A model generated the notes under the pieces. That model did no database searches. It was not told the origin of the DNA and was given only the letters and a program-made list of their open reading frames with translations. Made by a program: the position numbers and the translations under genes. A stretch of 64,000 bases of DNA, taken from Palsa-1033 sp963735455. Its GTDB lineage: Bacteria > Chloroflexota > Limnocylindria > Limnocylindrales > CSP1-4. The stretch covers positions 186,001 to 250,000 of the forward strand of contig CAVTKZ010000001.1 in assembly GCA_963735455.1 (NCBI GenBank). Reading direction: 5' to 3'. Positions 56,477 to 64,000 of this stretch are shown piece by piece (position 1 is the stretch's first letter; every line of letters begins with the position of its first letter).

Positions 56477-58639
56477 GTGTCAACGCCAACGCTCGAGAGG
56501 GAACATCCTGCCGGCAAACGGGTGAGCCGAAGGCCGGTGACCCGGCTCCTGCTCGTCGAAGACAACCTGGGGGACGCCCGGCTGCTGCACGAGATGCTGA
56601 GGGAGCTGGGCGGACAGAATACTGAGCTCACCCACGTCCAGCGGATGAGCGAGGCCGAGGCGCATCTGGGCGGTCACATGGTCGACGTCCTGCTCCTCGA
56701 CCTGGGCCTGCCCGACGCGCTCGGCCTGGGCGCCGTCCGCCGGGCCCATGCGGCCGCGCCGCGGATCCCGCTGGTCGTGCTGACCGGCCTCGACGATGAG
56801 TCACTGGCCGGCCAGGCCCTGCGCGAGGGCGCCCAGGACTACCTGATCAAGGGCCAGATCGATGCTCGTGGGCTGTCCCGGGCAATTCGCTATGCGATCG
56901 AGCGCAAGCTGATGGACGAGGCGCTCTTCCAGGAGCAGGAGCGCCTGCAGGTCACCCTCAACAGCATCGGCGACGCGGTCGCCTCGACCGACATTGCCGG
57001 CAATATCACCTTCCTCAATGTCGTCGCCAAGAAGCTGACCGGCTGGGCCTGGCCTGACGCCAAGGGCCGGCCGATGTCCGACGTCTTCCGGATCGTGGAC
57101 GGCCTCGACCGCCAGCCGATCCCCAACCCGCTCGAGCAGGCGCTCCGTGAGGACCAGACGGTCCAGCTGCCGACCAACTCGCTGTTGATCCACCGCGACG
57201 GCCACGAGATCGCCGTCGAGGAGGCGGTCTCGCCGATCCATGATCGCGACGGCCTCGCGATCGGCACCGTCATCGTCCTGCGCGACGTGAGCGCCGCCCG
57301 GGTGATGGCCCTCCAGATGACCCACTCCGCCGAGCACGACTACCTGACCGGCCTGCCCAACCGGATGCTGCTCAATGACCGGATCAACCAGGCGATCACC
57401 CTCGCGCCCCGGCACACCAAGCAGATCGCCGTCCTGTTCCTCGACCTCGACGGCTTCAAGCACATCAACGACTCATTGGGCCATCCCGTCGGCGACAAGC
57501 TGCTCCAATCGATCGCCGGCCGGCTGGTCGATTGCGTCCGCGCCTCCGACACGGTCAGCCGGCAGGGCGGCGACGAGTTCGTCGTCCTCCTGTCGGAAGC
57601 GGAGCAGTGGGCGGACGCGGCGATCGTCGCCCGGCGGATGCTGGCCGCGGTGGCCGAGCCGCACTCGATCGACCAGCAGGTCCTGCACGTCACGACGAGC
57701 ATCGGGGTGAGCGTCTTCCCGGACGACGGGCGCGACGCGGAGACGCTGATCAAGAACGCCGACACGGCGATGTACCAGGCCAAGGAGAACGGCCGGCGGA
57801 GCTTCCAGTTCTTCGAGCCCGAGATGAACGTCCGGGCGGTCGAGCGGCAATCGCTCGAGGAGAACTTGCGCCAGGCCCTGGGCGCCCAGGAGTTCGCCCT
57901 CCACTACCAGCCCAAGGTGGACCTGCGGACCGGGGCGATCATCGGGGCCGAGGCCCTGATCCGCTGGATGCACCCCACCCGGGGAATGGTCTCGCCGGCC
58001 CAGTTCATCCCGATCGCCGAGGAGTGCGGGTTGATCGTGCCGATCGGCAACTGGGTCCTGCGTGGCGCCTGCCAGCAGGCGCGCGCCTGGCTCGACGCCG
58101 GTCTGGCCCTGTCCTCGATCGCGGTCAACGTGTCGGCCACCGAGCTCCGCCAGGATGGCTTCCTGGCTGGTGTCCTGGCGATCCTGGAGGAGACCGGCCT
58201 CGATCCCCACCACCTTGAGCTCGAGCTGACCGAGAGCGTCCTGATGAAGCATGCCGGCTCCGCCGCAGCCATCCTCCAGGCGCTGCGCGAGACCGGCGTC
58301 CAGGTCGCCGTCGATGACTTCGGGACGGGCTACTCCAGCCTGAGCTACCTGCGCGCGTTCCCGATCGACGCGCTGAAGATCGACCAGTCCTTCGTCCGCC
58401 AGATCGCCGCGACCGGTGACGATGCGAGCATCGTGACCGCCGTGATCAGCATGGCCCGCAGCCTGAAGCTGCGGGTCGTGGCCGAAGGCGTCGAGACGTT
58501 CGAGCAGCTGGCCTTCCTGCAGCGCCATGAATGCGACGAAGCCCAGGGCTTCTACTTCAGCCGGCCCTTGCCGGCTGATCGCTTCGAGCGCCTGTTCCGA
58601 GTGGGTCTCGGGCCGGTCACCGGGAACGCCGGGGAGTAG
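56477..58639 (+). CDS. REC-PAS-GGDEF-EAL cyclic-di-GMP enzyme
   Basis: The GTG at 56477 (or 56522) gives about 720 residues. The domains in order are receiver (RLLLVEDNLGDARLLHEML; Asp in VLLLDLGLPDALG), PAS (about 165-285), GGDEF (HDYLTGLPNRMLLNDRI, RQGGDEF with I-site RASD) and EAL (GAEALIRWMHP, VDDFGTGYSSLSYLRAFPIDALKIDQSFV, VVAEGVE). Both catalytic motifs are intact, so it could make or break cyclic-di-GMP; in such hybrids one activity usually dominates. The receiver at the front makes it the natural phosphorylation-controlled output of the operon's kinases. Confidence 0.93.
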   Translation: MSTPTLEREHPAGKRVSRRPVTRLLLVEDNLGDARLLHEMLRELGGQNTELTHVQRMSEAEAHLGGHMVDVLLLDLGLPDALGLGAVRRAHAAAPRIPLVVLTGLDDESLAGQALREGAQDYLIKGQIDARGLSRAIRYAIERKLMDEALFQEQERLQVTLNSIGDAVASTDIAGNITFLNVVAKKLTGWAWPDAKGRPMSDVFRIVDGLDRQPIPNPLEQALREDQTVQLPTNSLLIHRDGHEIAVEEAVSPIHDRDGLAIGTVIVLRDVSAARVMALQMTHSAEHDYLTGLPNRMLLNDRINQAITLAPRHTKQIAVLFLDLDGFKHINDSLGHPVGDKLLQSIAGRLVDCVRASDTVSRQGGDEFVVLLSEAEQWADAAIVARRMLAAVAEPHSIDQQVLHVTTSIGVSVFPDDGRDAETLIKNADTAMYQAKENGRRSFQFFEPEMNVRAVERQSLEENLRQALGAQEFALHYQPKVDLRTGAIIGAEALIRWMHPTRGMVSPAQFIPIAEECGLIVPIGNWVLRGACQQARAWLDAGLALSSIAVNVSATELRQDGFLAGVLAILEETGLDPHHLELELTESVLMKHAGSAAAILQALRETGVQVAVDDFGTGYSSLSYLRAFPIDALKIDQSFVRQIAATGDDASIVTAVISMARSLKLRVVAEGVETFEQLAFLQRHECDEAQGFYFSRPLPADRFERLFRVGLGPVTGNAGE

Positions 58640-58641
58640 CT

Positions 58642-60507
58642 GTGCAGTCGCTCCACCCACCGCCCGGCGACCTCCAGGGGCTCGAGCTGCCTGGCAGCGC
58701 CGGCAAGACCGGCCCGATCATCACGGTGCCGGCCTCACCATTCGCCCGTCCACGGCTGGCCTTCTTCCTGCCCTGGCTGTTCCGCCTGGCCTTTGCCTTC
58801 GGCCTGGCCGAGGTGCTCGCCGGCTCGACCCTCAACGAGCCGGCCTTCGTCGGCGCAGGCGCCCTGACCGCCGGCTTCGGGCTGATCGTCCTGGTCGCCC
58901 GGCAGCTGGTGGTCCAGCGGCGGCCGATCGAGGCGACCTGGATCGTGGCCATCTCGCTCGGCCTCGCCGGCTTCCTCGGGACGCTGCTGATCCCCGACGT
59001 CGACGAGGCGATGGCCCTCCTGCCGATCCTGGGCTTCGCCCTCCTGCTGCCGTACGCCGTCGGGCGGCGGCGGTTGCCGATCGTCGTCCTGGTGGTCGGC
59101 TCGACGAGCCTGATCCTGGCCGGAGCGGCCTTTGGTCACCCGGCGCCCCTGCACGGACCGGAGGGTGCGATCTTCTCAGACGCGATCCTGATCGCGATCG
59201 TCGCCCTGGTCATCGCGGCGCTCGTCGACTTCTGGGATAACGCGGTCCATAGCCTGGCGGCCCTCGAGGCGGCCGTCAGCCTCCAGAATGCCCTCAGTGA
59301 CGAGCGGATCGCGCTGGGTCGAGTCCTGGGCAGCCTCAATCCGCAGGCGACCCTCGAGGGCACCGCGGATGCGATCGCGAGCGCACTGGTGACCCTGCCC
59401 GGGATCATCATCGGCGGCATCCTCGAATTCCACGAAGGCGGCCTGCGGGTCCTGGCGATCGACGCCCCGGTCGCGTTTCCACTGCACACCGGGGATCGGC
59501 TGCCCGAAGCCCAGGCCCAGCGCCTGCTGGCGTCTTCGACCCACGGGCCGTGGGCCGAGCCGGTCCGCCAGGTGGCAACTCCAGGGCAGGAGGTCGATGC
59601 CGGCGCCCGGATCGGCCTGCTCGCCACCGTGTACGCACCGATGCGCAGCGGCGACGACCTGATCGGCCTGGTTGGCGTGGGCACCAGCGATCCGGCGCTT
59701 GCCCGGCACCTCATCGAGGACCTGCCGGCTGTCGGCGAGGTGGCCGCCACGGCGACGGCCCTGATCGGGCCGGCCCTCCTCGCTCGCCGAGCGGCCGCCG
59801 GGGCACGGAGCCTGATCGAGGCGATCATCGCCGAGCGCGCGTTCATGCCCGTCTTCCAGGCGATCGCCACGCTGCCCGACCGCGAGGTCGTGGCCTACGA
59901 GGCCCTGACCCGGTTCACCGACGGGGTCCGGCCCGACCGCCACTTCGCCAATGCGATCGTCGTCGGGCTGGGTGTGGAGCTCGAGCTGGTGACCCTCGAG
60001 GCAGCCGTTCGGGCCGCCGAGCGAATCCCGTTTGACCTGTGGCTGACCCTCAACGTCTCGCCGGCGGCCGTCGAAGCCGGCAGTCGCCTCAGCCGGATCC
60101 TCCGGCTGAGCCACCACCCGCTCGTCCTGGAGCTCACCGAGCACGTGGCGGTCGCCGACTATGGCCGGCTGCGGGCGGCCCTCCAGGAGCTGCGGGTGCC
60201 GTTCCGGATTGCCGTGGACGACGCCGGCGCCGGCTACGCCAGCATGACCCACGTCGTGGAGCTCGGCCCGAGCCTGGTCAAGCTGGACATCTCGCTGGTC
60301 CGCGGCATCGATGCCGATCCGGTCCGCCAGGCACTGATCGCCGGGATGCTCTTCTTCTCGGAGAAGACCGACTGCCGGCTGCTGGCCGAAGGGATCGAGA
60401 CCGAGGCCGAGATGGCGACCCTGGCGGCGATCGGGGTGCCGCTCGGCCAGGGCTACCTGCTGGGTCGCCCCGGCGAGTTCATCGGCCGGACCGCGGCAGT
60501 GGCCTGA
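58642..60507 (+). CDS. membrane GAF-EAL cyclic-di-GMP phosphodiesterase
   Basis: The 621-residue protein has five or six N-terminal membrane helices between about residues 35 and 195 (for example LIVLVARQLVV, VAISLGLAGFLGTLLI, VVLVVGSTSLILAGAAF). A GAF-like region (about 220-370) follows, then an EAL domain (AYEALTRF, LTLNVSPAAVEAG, LELTEHVAV, VDDAGAGYASMTHVVELGPSLVKLDISLV, LLAEGIETEAEMATL). EAL, DD and the distal Glu residues are kept, so hydrolysis of cyclic-di-GMP is likely. It starts two bases after the preceding gene and closes the operon. Confidence 0.9.
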   Translation: MQSLHPPPGDLQGLELPGSAGKTGPIITVPASPFARPRLAFFLPWLFRLAFAFGLAEVLAGSTLNEPAFVGAGALTAGFGLIVLVARQLVVQRRPIEATWIVAISLGLAGFLGTLLIPDVDEAMALLPILGFALLLPYAVGRRRLPIVVLVVGSTSLILAGAAFGHPAPLHGPEGAIFSDAILIAIVALVIAALVDFWDNAVHSLAALEAAVSLQNALSDERIALGRVLGSLNPQATLEGTADAIASALVTLPGIIIGGILEFHEGGLRVLAIDAPVAFPLHTGDRLPEAQAQRLLASSTHGPWAEPVRQVATPGQEVDAGARIGLLATVYAPMRSGDDLIGLVGVGTSDPALARHLIEDLPAVGEVAATATALIGPALLARRAAAGARSLIEAIIAERAFMPVFQAIATLPDREVVAYEALTRFTDGVRPDRHFANAIVVGLGVELELVTLEAAVRAAERIPFDLWLTLNVSPAAVEAGSRLSRILRLSHHPLVLELTEHVAVADYGRLRAALQELRVPFRIAVDDAGAGYASMTHVVELGPSLVKLDISLVRGIDADPVRQALIAGMLFFSEKTDCRLLAEGIETEAEMATLAAIGVPLGQGYLLGRPGEFIGRTAAVA

Positions 60508-60643
60508 GGTGACCAGCTGATCGGCGTCTGAATCGATGCGACTTGTCGGTTGCGAATCGTCCGAGTGCAACGAACCAGGCTGGACTCGACGCCGCTGATT
60601 GCGTAGGCTGATGTCACCGGACCATGCACCTGGAGAGATTCGT

Positions 60644-60973
60644 TTGACGAAGTTCACGACGATCAAGGTTGGCAAGCCGCTCAATCTTGACGATCTCAAG
60701 AAGAAAGCCGCGCCGCGCGGTCATCGCGCCAATCCACGCGATGAGGACCTCGCCCGGCTGGTCAACGAGGTCAGCGTCGGTGCAGCATCGCAGGTCCTGC
60801 CCTGGCACTTCGAGGGCAAGGCCGCGACGGCCCGTGCGGCGGCCAACAAGGTGGTCAAGGCTTCGGGTGCGGCCGTCTACGTGAGCAGCCGCCCGGACAT
60901 GCCCGGGGTGTTGCTCTTCAGTCGCGTCCCGCTCAGCGGCCGGCAGGGCAAAGGCAACGGCAAAGGTCGCTGA
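60644..60973 (+). CDS. small basic hypothetical protein
   Basis: A TTG at 60644 follows GGAGAG at good spacing and gives 109 residues; ATG 60611 is an alternative. The product is basic (TTIKVGKPLNLDDLKKKAAPRGHRANPRDEDLARLVNEV), with a C-terminal GRQGKGNGKGR tail. A central segment VLPWHFEGKAATARAAANKVVKASGAAVYVSSRPDMPGVLLFSRVPL could form a compact alpha/beta domain. It may bind nucleic acid by charge. No family is recognised. Confidence 0.65.
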   Translation: MTKFTTIKVGKPLNLDDLKKKAAPRGHRANPRDEDLARLVNEVSVGAASQVLPWHFEGKAATARAAANKVVKASGAAVYVSSRPDMPGVLLFSRVPLSGRQGKGNGKGR

Positions 60974-61003
60974 GGCCCGACGCTGGCATCACCAAACTGA
61001 TCG

Positions 61004-61105
61004 TCAGGAGAGGCTGTACGGCAGGCCGACGACGGCCACCGCGATCAACACGATCAGCAGGACAACGCCGATCGCCAATGCAATCCGACCGGCGATTCGT
61101 CTCAT
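61004..61105 (-). CDS. 33-residue single-span membrane peptide
   Basis: On the minus strand, ATG 61105 opens a short frame ending at TGA 61004-61006. The peptide starts MRRIAGRIALAIG and continues VVLLIVLIAVAVVGLPYSLS: a positively charged start, one 20-residue helix and a short polar end. Such peptides are common small membrane proteins. No clear ribosome-binding site is seen, so the call rests on composition. Confidence 0.4.
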   Translation of the reverse strand: MRRIAGRIALAIGVVLLIVLIAVAVVGLPYSLS

Positions 61106-61266
61106 CGCGACATTCTAGCCAGCTCGTCTTGTCGGCCCGCCCGGCCGGACCCGGGACGGACCTGGCGGCTGGCCGCGGACGCCGCGTGGAACCGCAGGGA
61201 TTCCCGTGGCGTAGCACGATAGGTACGGCAGTCCAGCCTCAGCCCATGCCATAACCGAGCCTGACG

Positions 61267-61959
61267 ATGACCGATGTCCACGACCACGACCTTGACCGCC
61301 TGCACGATCACGCCGAGCATGACGACGAGTCCGAGCCGAGGCTGACACCCGATCGTCCACGGACGATCAGCGACGCCGACCGATTGCGCTATGAAGGCTA
61401 CCTGGCCGAGATCCTGACCGCCCTGGGGCTGGACCTGAACACGCCCGGGACGATCGCCACGCCACGCCGCTTCCTGCGGGCGCTCTTCGATACCACCTCG
61501 GGCTACGAGGGTGACCCCAAGCTCCTGACGGCATTCCCCACCGAGTGCCTCGGCGGCGCGAACTGCGAGATCGCCCAGGTGGTTGAAGGGCCGATCCCAT
61601 TCTTCGCGCTGTGCGAGCACCATGCCCTGCCGTTCTTCGGCAACGTCTACGTCGGCTACGTCGCCCACCAGGGGATCATCGGGATCAGCAAGCTGACCCG
61701 GCTGGTCCGGGTCGTGACCCGGCGCTTCGGCGTCCAGGAGCGGATGACCTACCAGATCTGCGACGAGCTGGACGAGATGATGGAACCTCATGGCGTGGCG
61801 GTCTACGTCGAGGCCCACCACCTGTGCACCCAGATGCGAGGCGTGCGCGAGATGCATCCCAAGACCCGGACGACGTCGTATCGCGGGGTGTATGTCGAGA
61901 GCGCCCAGCTGCGCGGCGAGTTCTATGACGTCAGCGGCCTGCGTGGGGGAGGCTCCTGA
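61267..61959 (+). CDS. folE: GTP cyclohydrolase I
   Basis: The 230-residue protein has a His/Asp-rich N-terminal tail (DVHDHDLDRLHDHAEHDDES) and the complete FolE domain. Zinc ligands lie in FFALCEHHALPFFG and HHLCTQMRGV, and the substrate loop is IIGISKLTRLVRVVTRRFGVQERMTYQI. It converts GTP to 7,8-dihydroneopterin triphosphate, the first step of tetrahydrofolate synthesis. The next gene encodes a DHFR-like/RibD-C reductase, so the pair may serve pterin or folate metabolism. This would also feed the one-carbon operon at 13.6-21 kb. Confidence 0.95.
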   Translation: MTDVHDHDLDRLHDHAEHDDESEPRLTPDRPRTISDADRLRYEGYLAEILTALGLDLNTPGTIATPRRFLRALFDTTSGYEGDPKLLTAFPTECLGGANCEIAQVVEGPIPFFALCEHHALPFFGNVYVGYVAHQGIIGISKLTRLVRVVTRRFGVQERMTYQICDELDEMMEPHGVAVYVEAHHLCTQMRGVREMHPKTRTTSYRGVYVESAQLRGEFYDVSGLRGGGS

Positions 61960-61961
61960 CG

Positions 61962-62993
61962 GTGCCGGTCCCGGCCGCCGCCGGCGGCCCGGTCCGCCTC
62001 GAGCGACTCTGGGAACAGGGTCCCAAAGCCAGCAGAACGGCCAGCGGGACGGCCCGCGGTGATCACCTGCCGGCTGAGCTCTCGGCGGCCTACGACGGCA
62101 ACCTGGTCGTGCCCTTGCGATCCGATCGGCCGACGCTGATCGCCAACTTCGTCTCGACCCTCGATGGCGTGGTCGCCTTCGAGACCGATGAGAGCTCGGG
62201 CGGGGGCGAAGTCAGCGGCTTCTTCGACCCGGATCGATTCGTCATGGGCCTGCTCCGGGCGATGGCCGACGTGGTGCTCGTCGGGGCCGGCACCGTGCGC
62301 GCCGCGCCAACCCATGAGTGGACCGCGCGCCGGGTTCATCCGGCCTCACGCCAAGCGTACGCGGCGTGGCGGACGCGACTGGGGATCTCCTCTGGCCAGC
62401 CGACGACGATCGTGGCTACGGCCAGCGGCGGGCTCGATCCGAGCCATCCCGGGCTGTCGGCCCCGGACGTGCCGGTGGTCGTCGCGACCACGACGGTGGG
62501 CGCCAGGCGCCTCAAGTCGGCCCACGTCGGCGCGAATGCCCGGGTCGAGGTCGCCGGACGCGGTCGCGGCGTGCCCGCTGCGGAGCTGATCGAGATCGCC
62601 CGTTCGGCGGGCGCCGGCCTGATCCTGTGCGAGGGTGGCCCCCACCTGATCGGCGACCTGCTCCGGGCCGGCCTGCTCGACGAGCTGTTCCTGACGATCG
62701 CCCCGCAGATCGCCGGCCGGGACGCAGGCGCCCAGCGCTTCGGCTTCGTCGAAGGCCTGGCGTTCACGGTGGCCGATGCCCCCTGGGCACAGCTCGTGTC
62801 CGTCCGTCGAGCGGGCGACCATCTCTTCCTGCGCTACCGCTTCGAGCCGGCCGCGCGGGCCCGAGAAGCTACTGCTGGTAGCGCTCCACGATCTCGGGCG
62901 GGCGCACCTCGGCGTCGCTCGGGTCGAGACCAGCCGCCCGCCGGGCCTGGCGCTGGTGGAGGAGGTCGTAGCCCTGGTCGAGCTCGATCTTGA
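61962..62993 (+). CDS. RibD C-terminal/dihydrofolate-reductase-like reductase
   Basis: The GTG at 61962 begins two bases after folE. The protein shows the RibD-C fold: RPTLIANFVSTLDGVVAF, FVMGLLRAMADVVLVGAGTVRAA, then AGAGLILCEGGPHLIGDLLRAGLLDELFLTIAPQIAGR. These bind NADPH and a pyrimidine or pterin substrate. The normal domain ends at FLRYRFEPAARARE. The last 35 residues are Arg/Gly-rich and run 125 bases into the convergent DUF2630 gene, so the true C-terminus is doubtful. It could be the dihydrofolate or pyrimidine reductase. Confidence 0.82.
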   Translation: MPVPAAAGGPVRLERLWEQGPKASRTASGTARGDHLPAELSAAYDGNLVVPLRSDRPTLIANFVSTLDGVVAFETDESSGGGEVSGFFDPDRFVMGLLRAMADVVLVGAGTVRAAPTHEWTARRVHPASRQAYAAWRTRLGISSGQPTTIVATASGGLDPSHPGLSAPDVPVVVATTTVGARRLKSAHVGANARVEVAGRGRGVPAAELIEIARSAGAGLILCEGGPHLIGDLLRAGLLDELFLTIAPQIAGRDAGAQRFGFVEGLAFTVADAPWAQLVSVRRAGDHLFLRYRFEPAARAREATAGSAPRSRAGAPRRRSGRDQPPAGPGAGGGGRSPGRARS

Positions 62994-63114
62994 TCTCGTC
63001 GAGGCGTTCGATCTCGGCCTGGCTCAGACCGCTGCCGTCAGCTGCCTTGGCGAACAGGCCCTCCTCCTCGGCCGACAGCTCATTGATGTATTCGAACAGG
63101 CGGGCGTCCTTCAT
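62869..63114 (-). CDS. DUF2630-family protein
   Basis: The 81-residue protein fits the family from end to end: KDARLFEYINELSAEEEGLFAKAADGSGLSQAEIERLDEIKIELDQGYDLLHQRQARRAAGLDPSDAEVRPPEIVERY. It is two charged helices with the distinctive LDQxxDLLxQRxARRxAGxDPxxAxxRPxxxVExY end. It is cytosolic and of unknown function. Its 3' end overlaps the tail of the convergent reductase frame. Confidence 0.85.
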   Translation of the reverse strand: MKDARLFEYINELSAEEEGLFAKAADGSGLSQAEIERLDEIKIELDQGYDLLHQRQARRAAGLDPSDAEVRPPEIVERYQQ

Positions 63115-63169
63115 GGCGCCGAGGTTAGCACCGGAAACGAAAGGCCACGGCCCGACGGGACCATTAACG

Positions 63170-63199
63170 TTTACGTATACGTGAAGGTTGTGCTAGACT
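63170..63199 (+). promoter_or_regulatory. leaderless promoter with MerR-type operator
   Basis: TTTACG at 63170-63175 and TAGACT at 63194-63199 are 18 bases apart, close to the long spacing favoured by MerR activators. The palindrome ACGTATACGT (63173-63182) lies at the start of the spacer. The ATG at 63206 falls about where transcription should start, so the mRNA is probably leaderless. Confidence 0.65.
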
Positions 63200-63205
63200 G
63201 CGTCC

Positions 63206-63682
63206 ATGACCCTCACGCCTCCACCGACGGCCGAGCCGGGCTTCCTGAAGATCCAGGAAGTCGCCTCCGAGCTCGGCCTGACCACCCGTTCGATCCGCTA
63301 TTACGAAGAGCTCGGCCTGCTCAGCCCGGCCGCCCGGAGCGATGGCTCGTACCGCCTGTATGACGCCTCGGATGTCGAGCGCCTGCGGTTCATCAAGGGC
63401 CTCCGCGACGATGCCGGCTTCTCGCTGGCCGAGATCAGCCAGCTCCTGGAAGACGAGGCGGCCCGGGTCCGCAGCCGCGAGGCCTTCAAGCACACCGTTG
63501 ATCCCCTCGAACGGCGGACGATCGTGGTCGACTCGCTGGCCCGGGTGGAGCGCCAGAAGCGAACCCTGCGCGACAAGATCGACCGGCTCGAGGCGATGGT
63601 CGTGGCCGTCGAGGCTCGCCGGCAGCGGCTGACCGCCCGGCTGGCCGACCTGGATGCCGGGGGCACGGGCGAGGTCCGATGA
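63206..63682 (+). CDS. MerR-family transcriptional regulator
   Basis: The 158-residue protein begins with LKIQEVASELGLTTRSIRYYEELGLLSPAARSDGSYRLYDASDVERLRFIKGLRDDAGFSLAEISQLL, the MerR winged helix-turn-helix with its RYYE signature. A long dimerisation coiled coil follows (ERRTIVVDSLARVERQKRTLRDKIDRLEAMVVAVEARRQRL). No cysteine metal site is present, so it probably senses an organic compound. Its stop overlaps the MFS transporter by ATGA, consistent with control of efflux. Confidence 0.9.
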   Translation: MTLTPPPTAEPGFLKIQEVASELGLTTRSIRYYEELGLLSPAARSDGSYRLYDASDVERLRFIKGLRDDAGFSLAEISQLLEDEAARVRSREAFKHTVDPLERRTIVVDSLARVERQKRTLRDKIDRLEAMVVAVEARRQRLTARLADLDAGGTGEVR

Positions 63683-64000
63683 ACCGCCCGTCCGTCGCCT
63701 CGATCGCCGGCCTGAGCGCCTTCCGCCACCGCAACTACCGGTTGTTCTTCGGCGGCCAGCTGGTCTCCCTGGTCGGGACCTGGATGACCTCCGTTGCCCA
63801 GAGCTGGCTGATCCTGCAGCTGACCGGCAATCCCTTCGACCTGGGCCTGTTGACGGTCGCCCAGTTCGGCCCCGTGCTCGTCCTCGGACTGTTCGGCGGC
63901 CTGATCGCCGACGGCTTGCCGAAGCGTCGGACGATGTACGTCACCCAGACCGTGGCGATGGGCGTCAGCTTCCTGCTCTTCATCCTGGCCGCGACCCACA
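63679..64000 (+). CDS. MFS transporter, 3' end outside the window
   Basis: The first 107 residues are present. They show two and a half membrane helices (NYRLFFGGQLVSLVGTWMTSVAQSWLILQLTG, LGLLTVAQFGPVLVLGLFGGLIADGLPKRRTMYVTQTVAMGVSFLLFIL) with the MFS motif A variant GGLIADGLPKRR. This start resembles the enterobactin-exporter/MFS_3 group. It is co-translated with the MerR regulator and is probably a drug or metabolite exporter under its control. Confidence 0.88.
   Translation, partial: MNRPSVASIAGLSAFRHRNYRLFFGGQLVSLVGTWMTSVAQSWLILQLTGNPFDLGLLTVAQFGPVLVLGLFGGLIADGLPKRRTMYVTQTVAMGVSFLLFILAATH

Overview
The window is about 70 % G+C with dense, mostly co-directional genes. Many neighbours overlap by ATGA or GTGA, and GTG starts are frequent. 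The gene content resembles uncultured high-GC Chloroflexota (Limnocylindria-like lineages): a Usp-GpgS fusion, a threonine synthase/MoaD-like/MetH block, MoxR-DUF58-VWA genes, DUF2630, and GGDEF proteins with Asp-Gln repeats. That placement rests on recalled family distributions, not on a search. Both ends cut genes: an HNH nuclease on the left and an MFS transporter on the right.

1-10 kb holds housekeeping and sugar metabolism: HNH nuclease, CCA-adding enzyme, a TPR protein, GalE, an SDR, a ligase-like protein, a glycosyltransferase, a double-Usp/glucosyl-3-phosphoglycerate synthase fusion, glycerate kinase and endonuclease III. 10.4-13.6 kb has an OmpR-type regulator and kinase pair plus a nitrilase-family amidase. 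13.6-21.1 kb is a methionine/one-carbon operon under a SAM-I riboswitch: threonine-synthase-like PLP enzyme, MoaD-like carrier, homocysteine methyltransferase/MTHFR fusion, and MetH. Six same-direction frameshifts interrupt otherwise well-conserved genes between 3.5 and 19.7 kb. This looks more like a systematic sequence error than six independent gene losses.

21-26 kb (minus strand) is a MoxR-DUF58-VWA-VWA cluster preceded by an HtrA-like protease. 26-32 kb carries a glycolipid-binding-domain protein, an ECF sigma factor with a probable anti-sigma partner, an EXLDI-ABC transporter operon behind a palindromic promoter, tRNA-Thr(CGT), an AraC regulator and a VOC protein. 32-38.4 kb holds a LysR regulator, an atypical response regulator, an amine oxidase and a metallopeptidase-like protein with an LQRxxGNRAV motif.

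38.5-48.6 kb is a stress/envelope neighbourhood: CorA, Dps, GlsB/YeaQ, lmo0937-type and other small membrane proteins, ABM-domain proteins, and a DUF4118 kinase with a separate OmpR regulator. Three of its intergenic regions share the palindrome YTGCAR-N5-YTGCAR.

48.8-60.5 kb is an eight-gene signalling operon: diguanylate cyclase, a hybrid-free kinase with four nucleotide-identical tandem PAS repeats, three small or GAF-linked receiver proteins, a REC-PAS-kinase, a REC-PAS-GGDEF-EAL protein and a membrane GAF-EAL protein. It looks like one circuit joining phosphotransfer to cyclic-di-GMP and is the most striking locus. 60.6-64 kb ends with small proteins, FolE, a RibD-C/DHFR-like reductase, DUF2630, and a MerR-MFS pair with a leaderless, operator-containing promoter.
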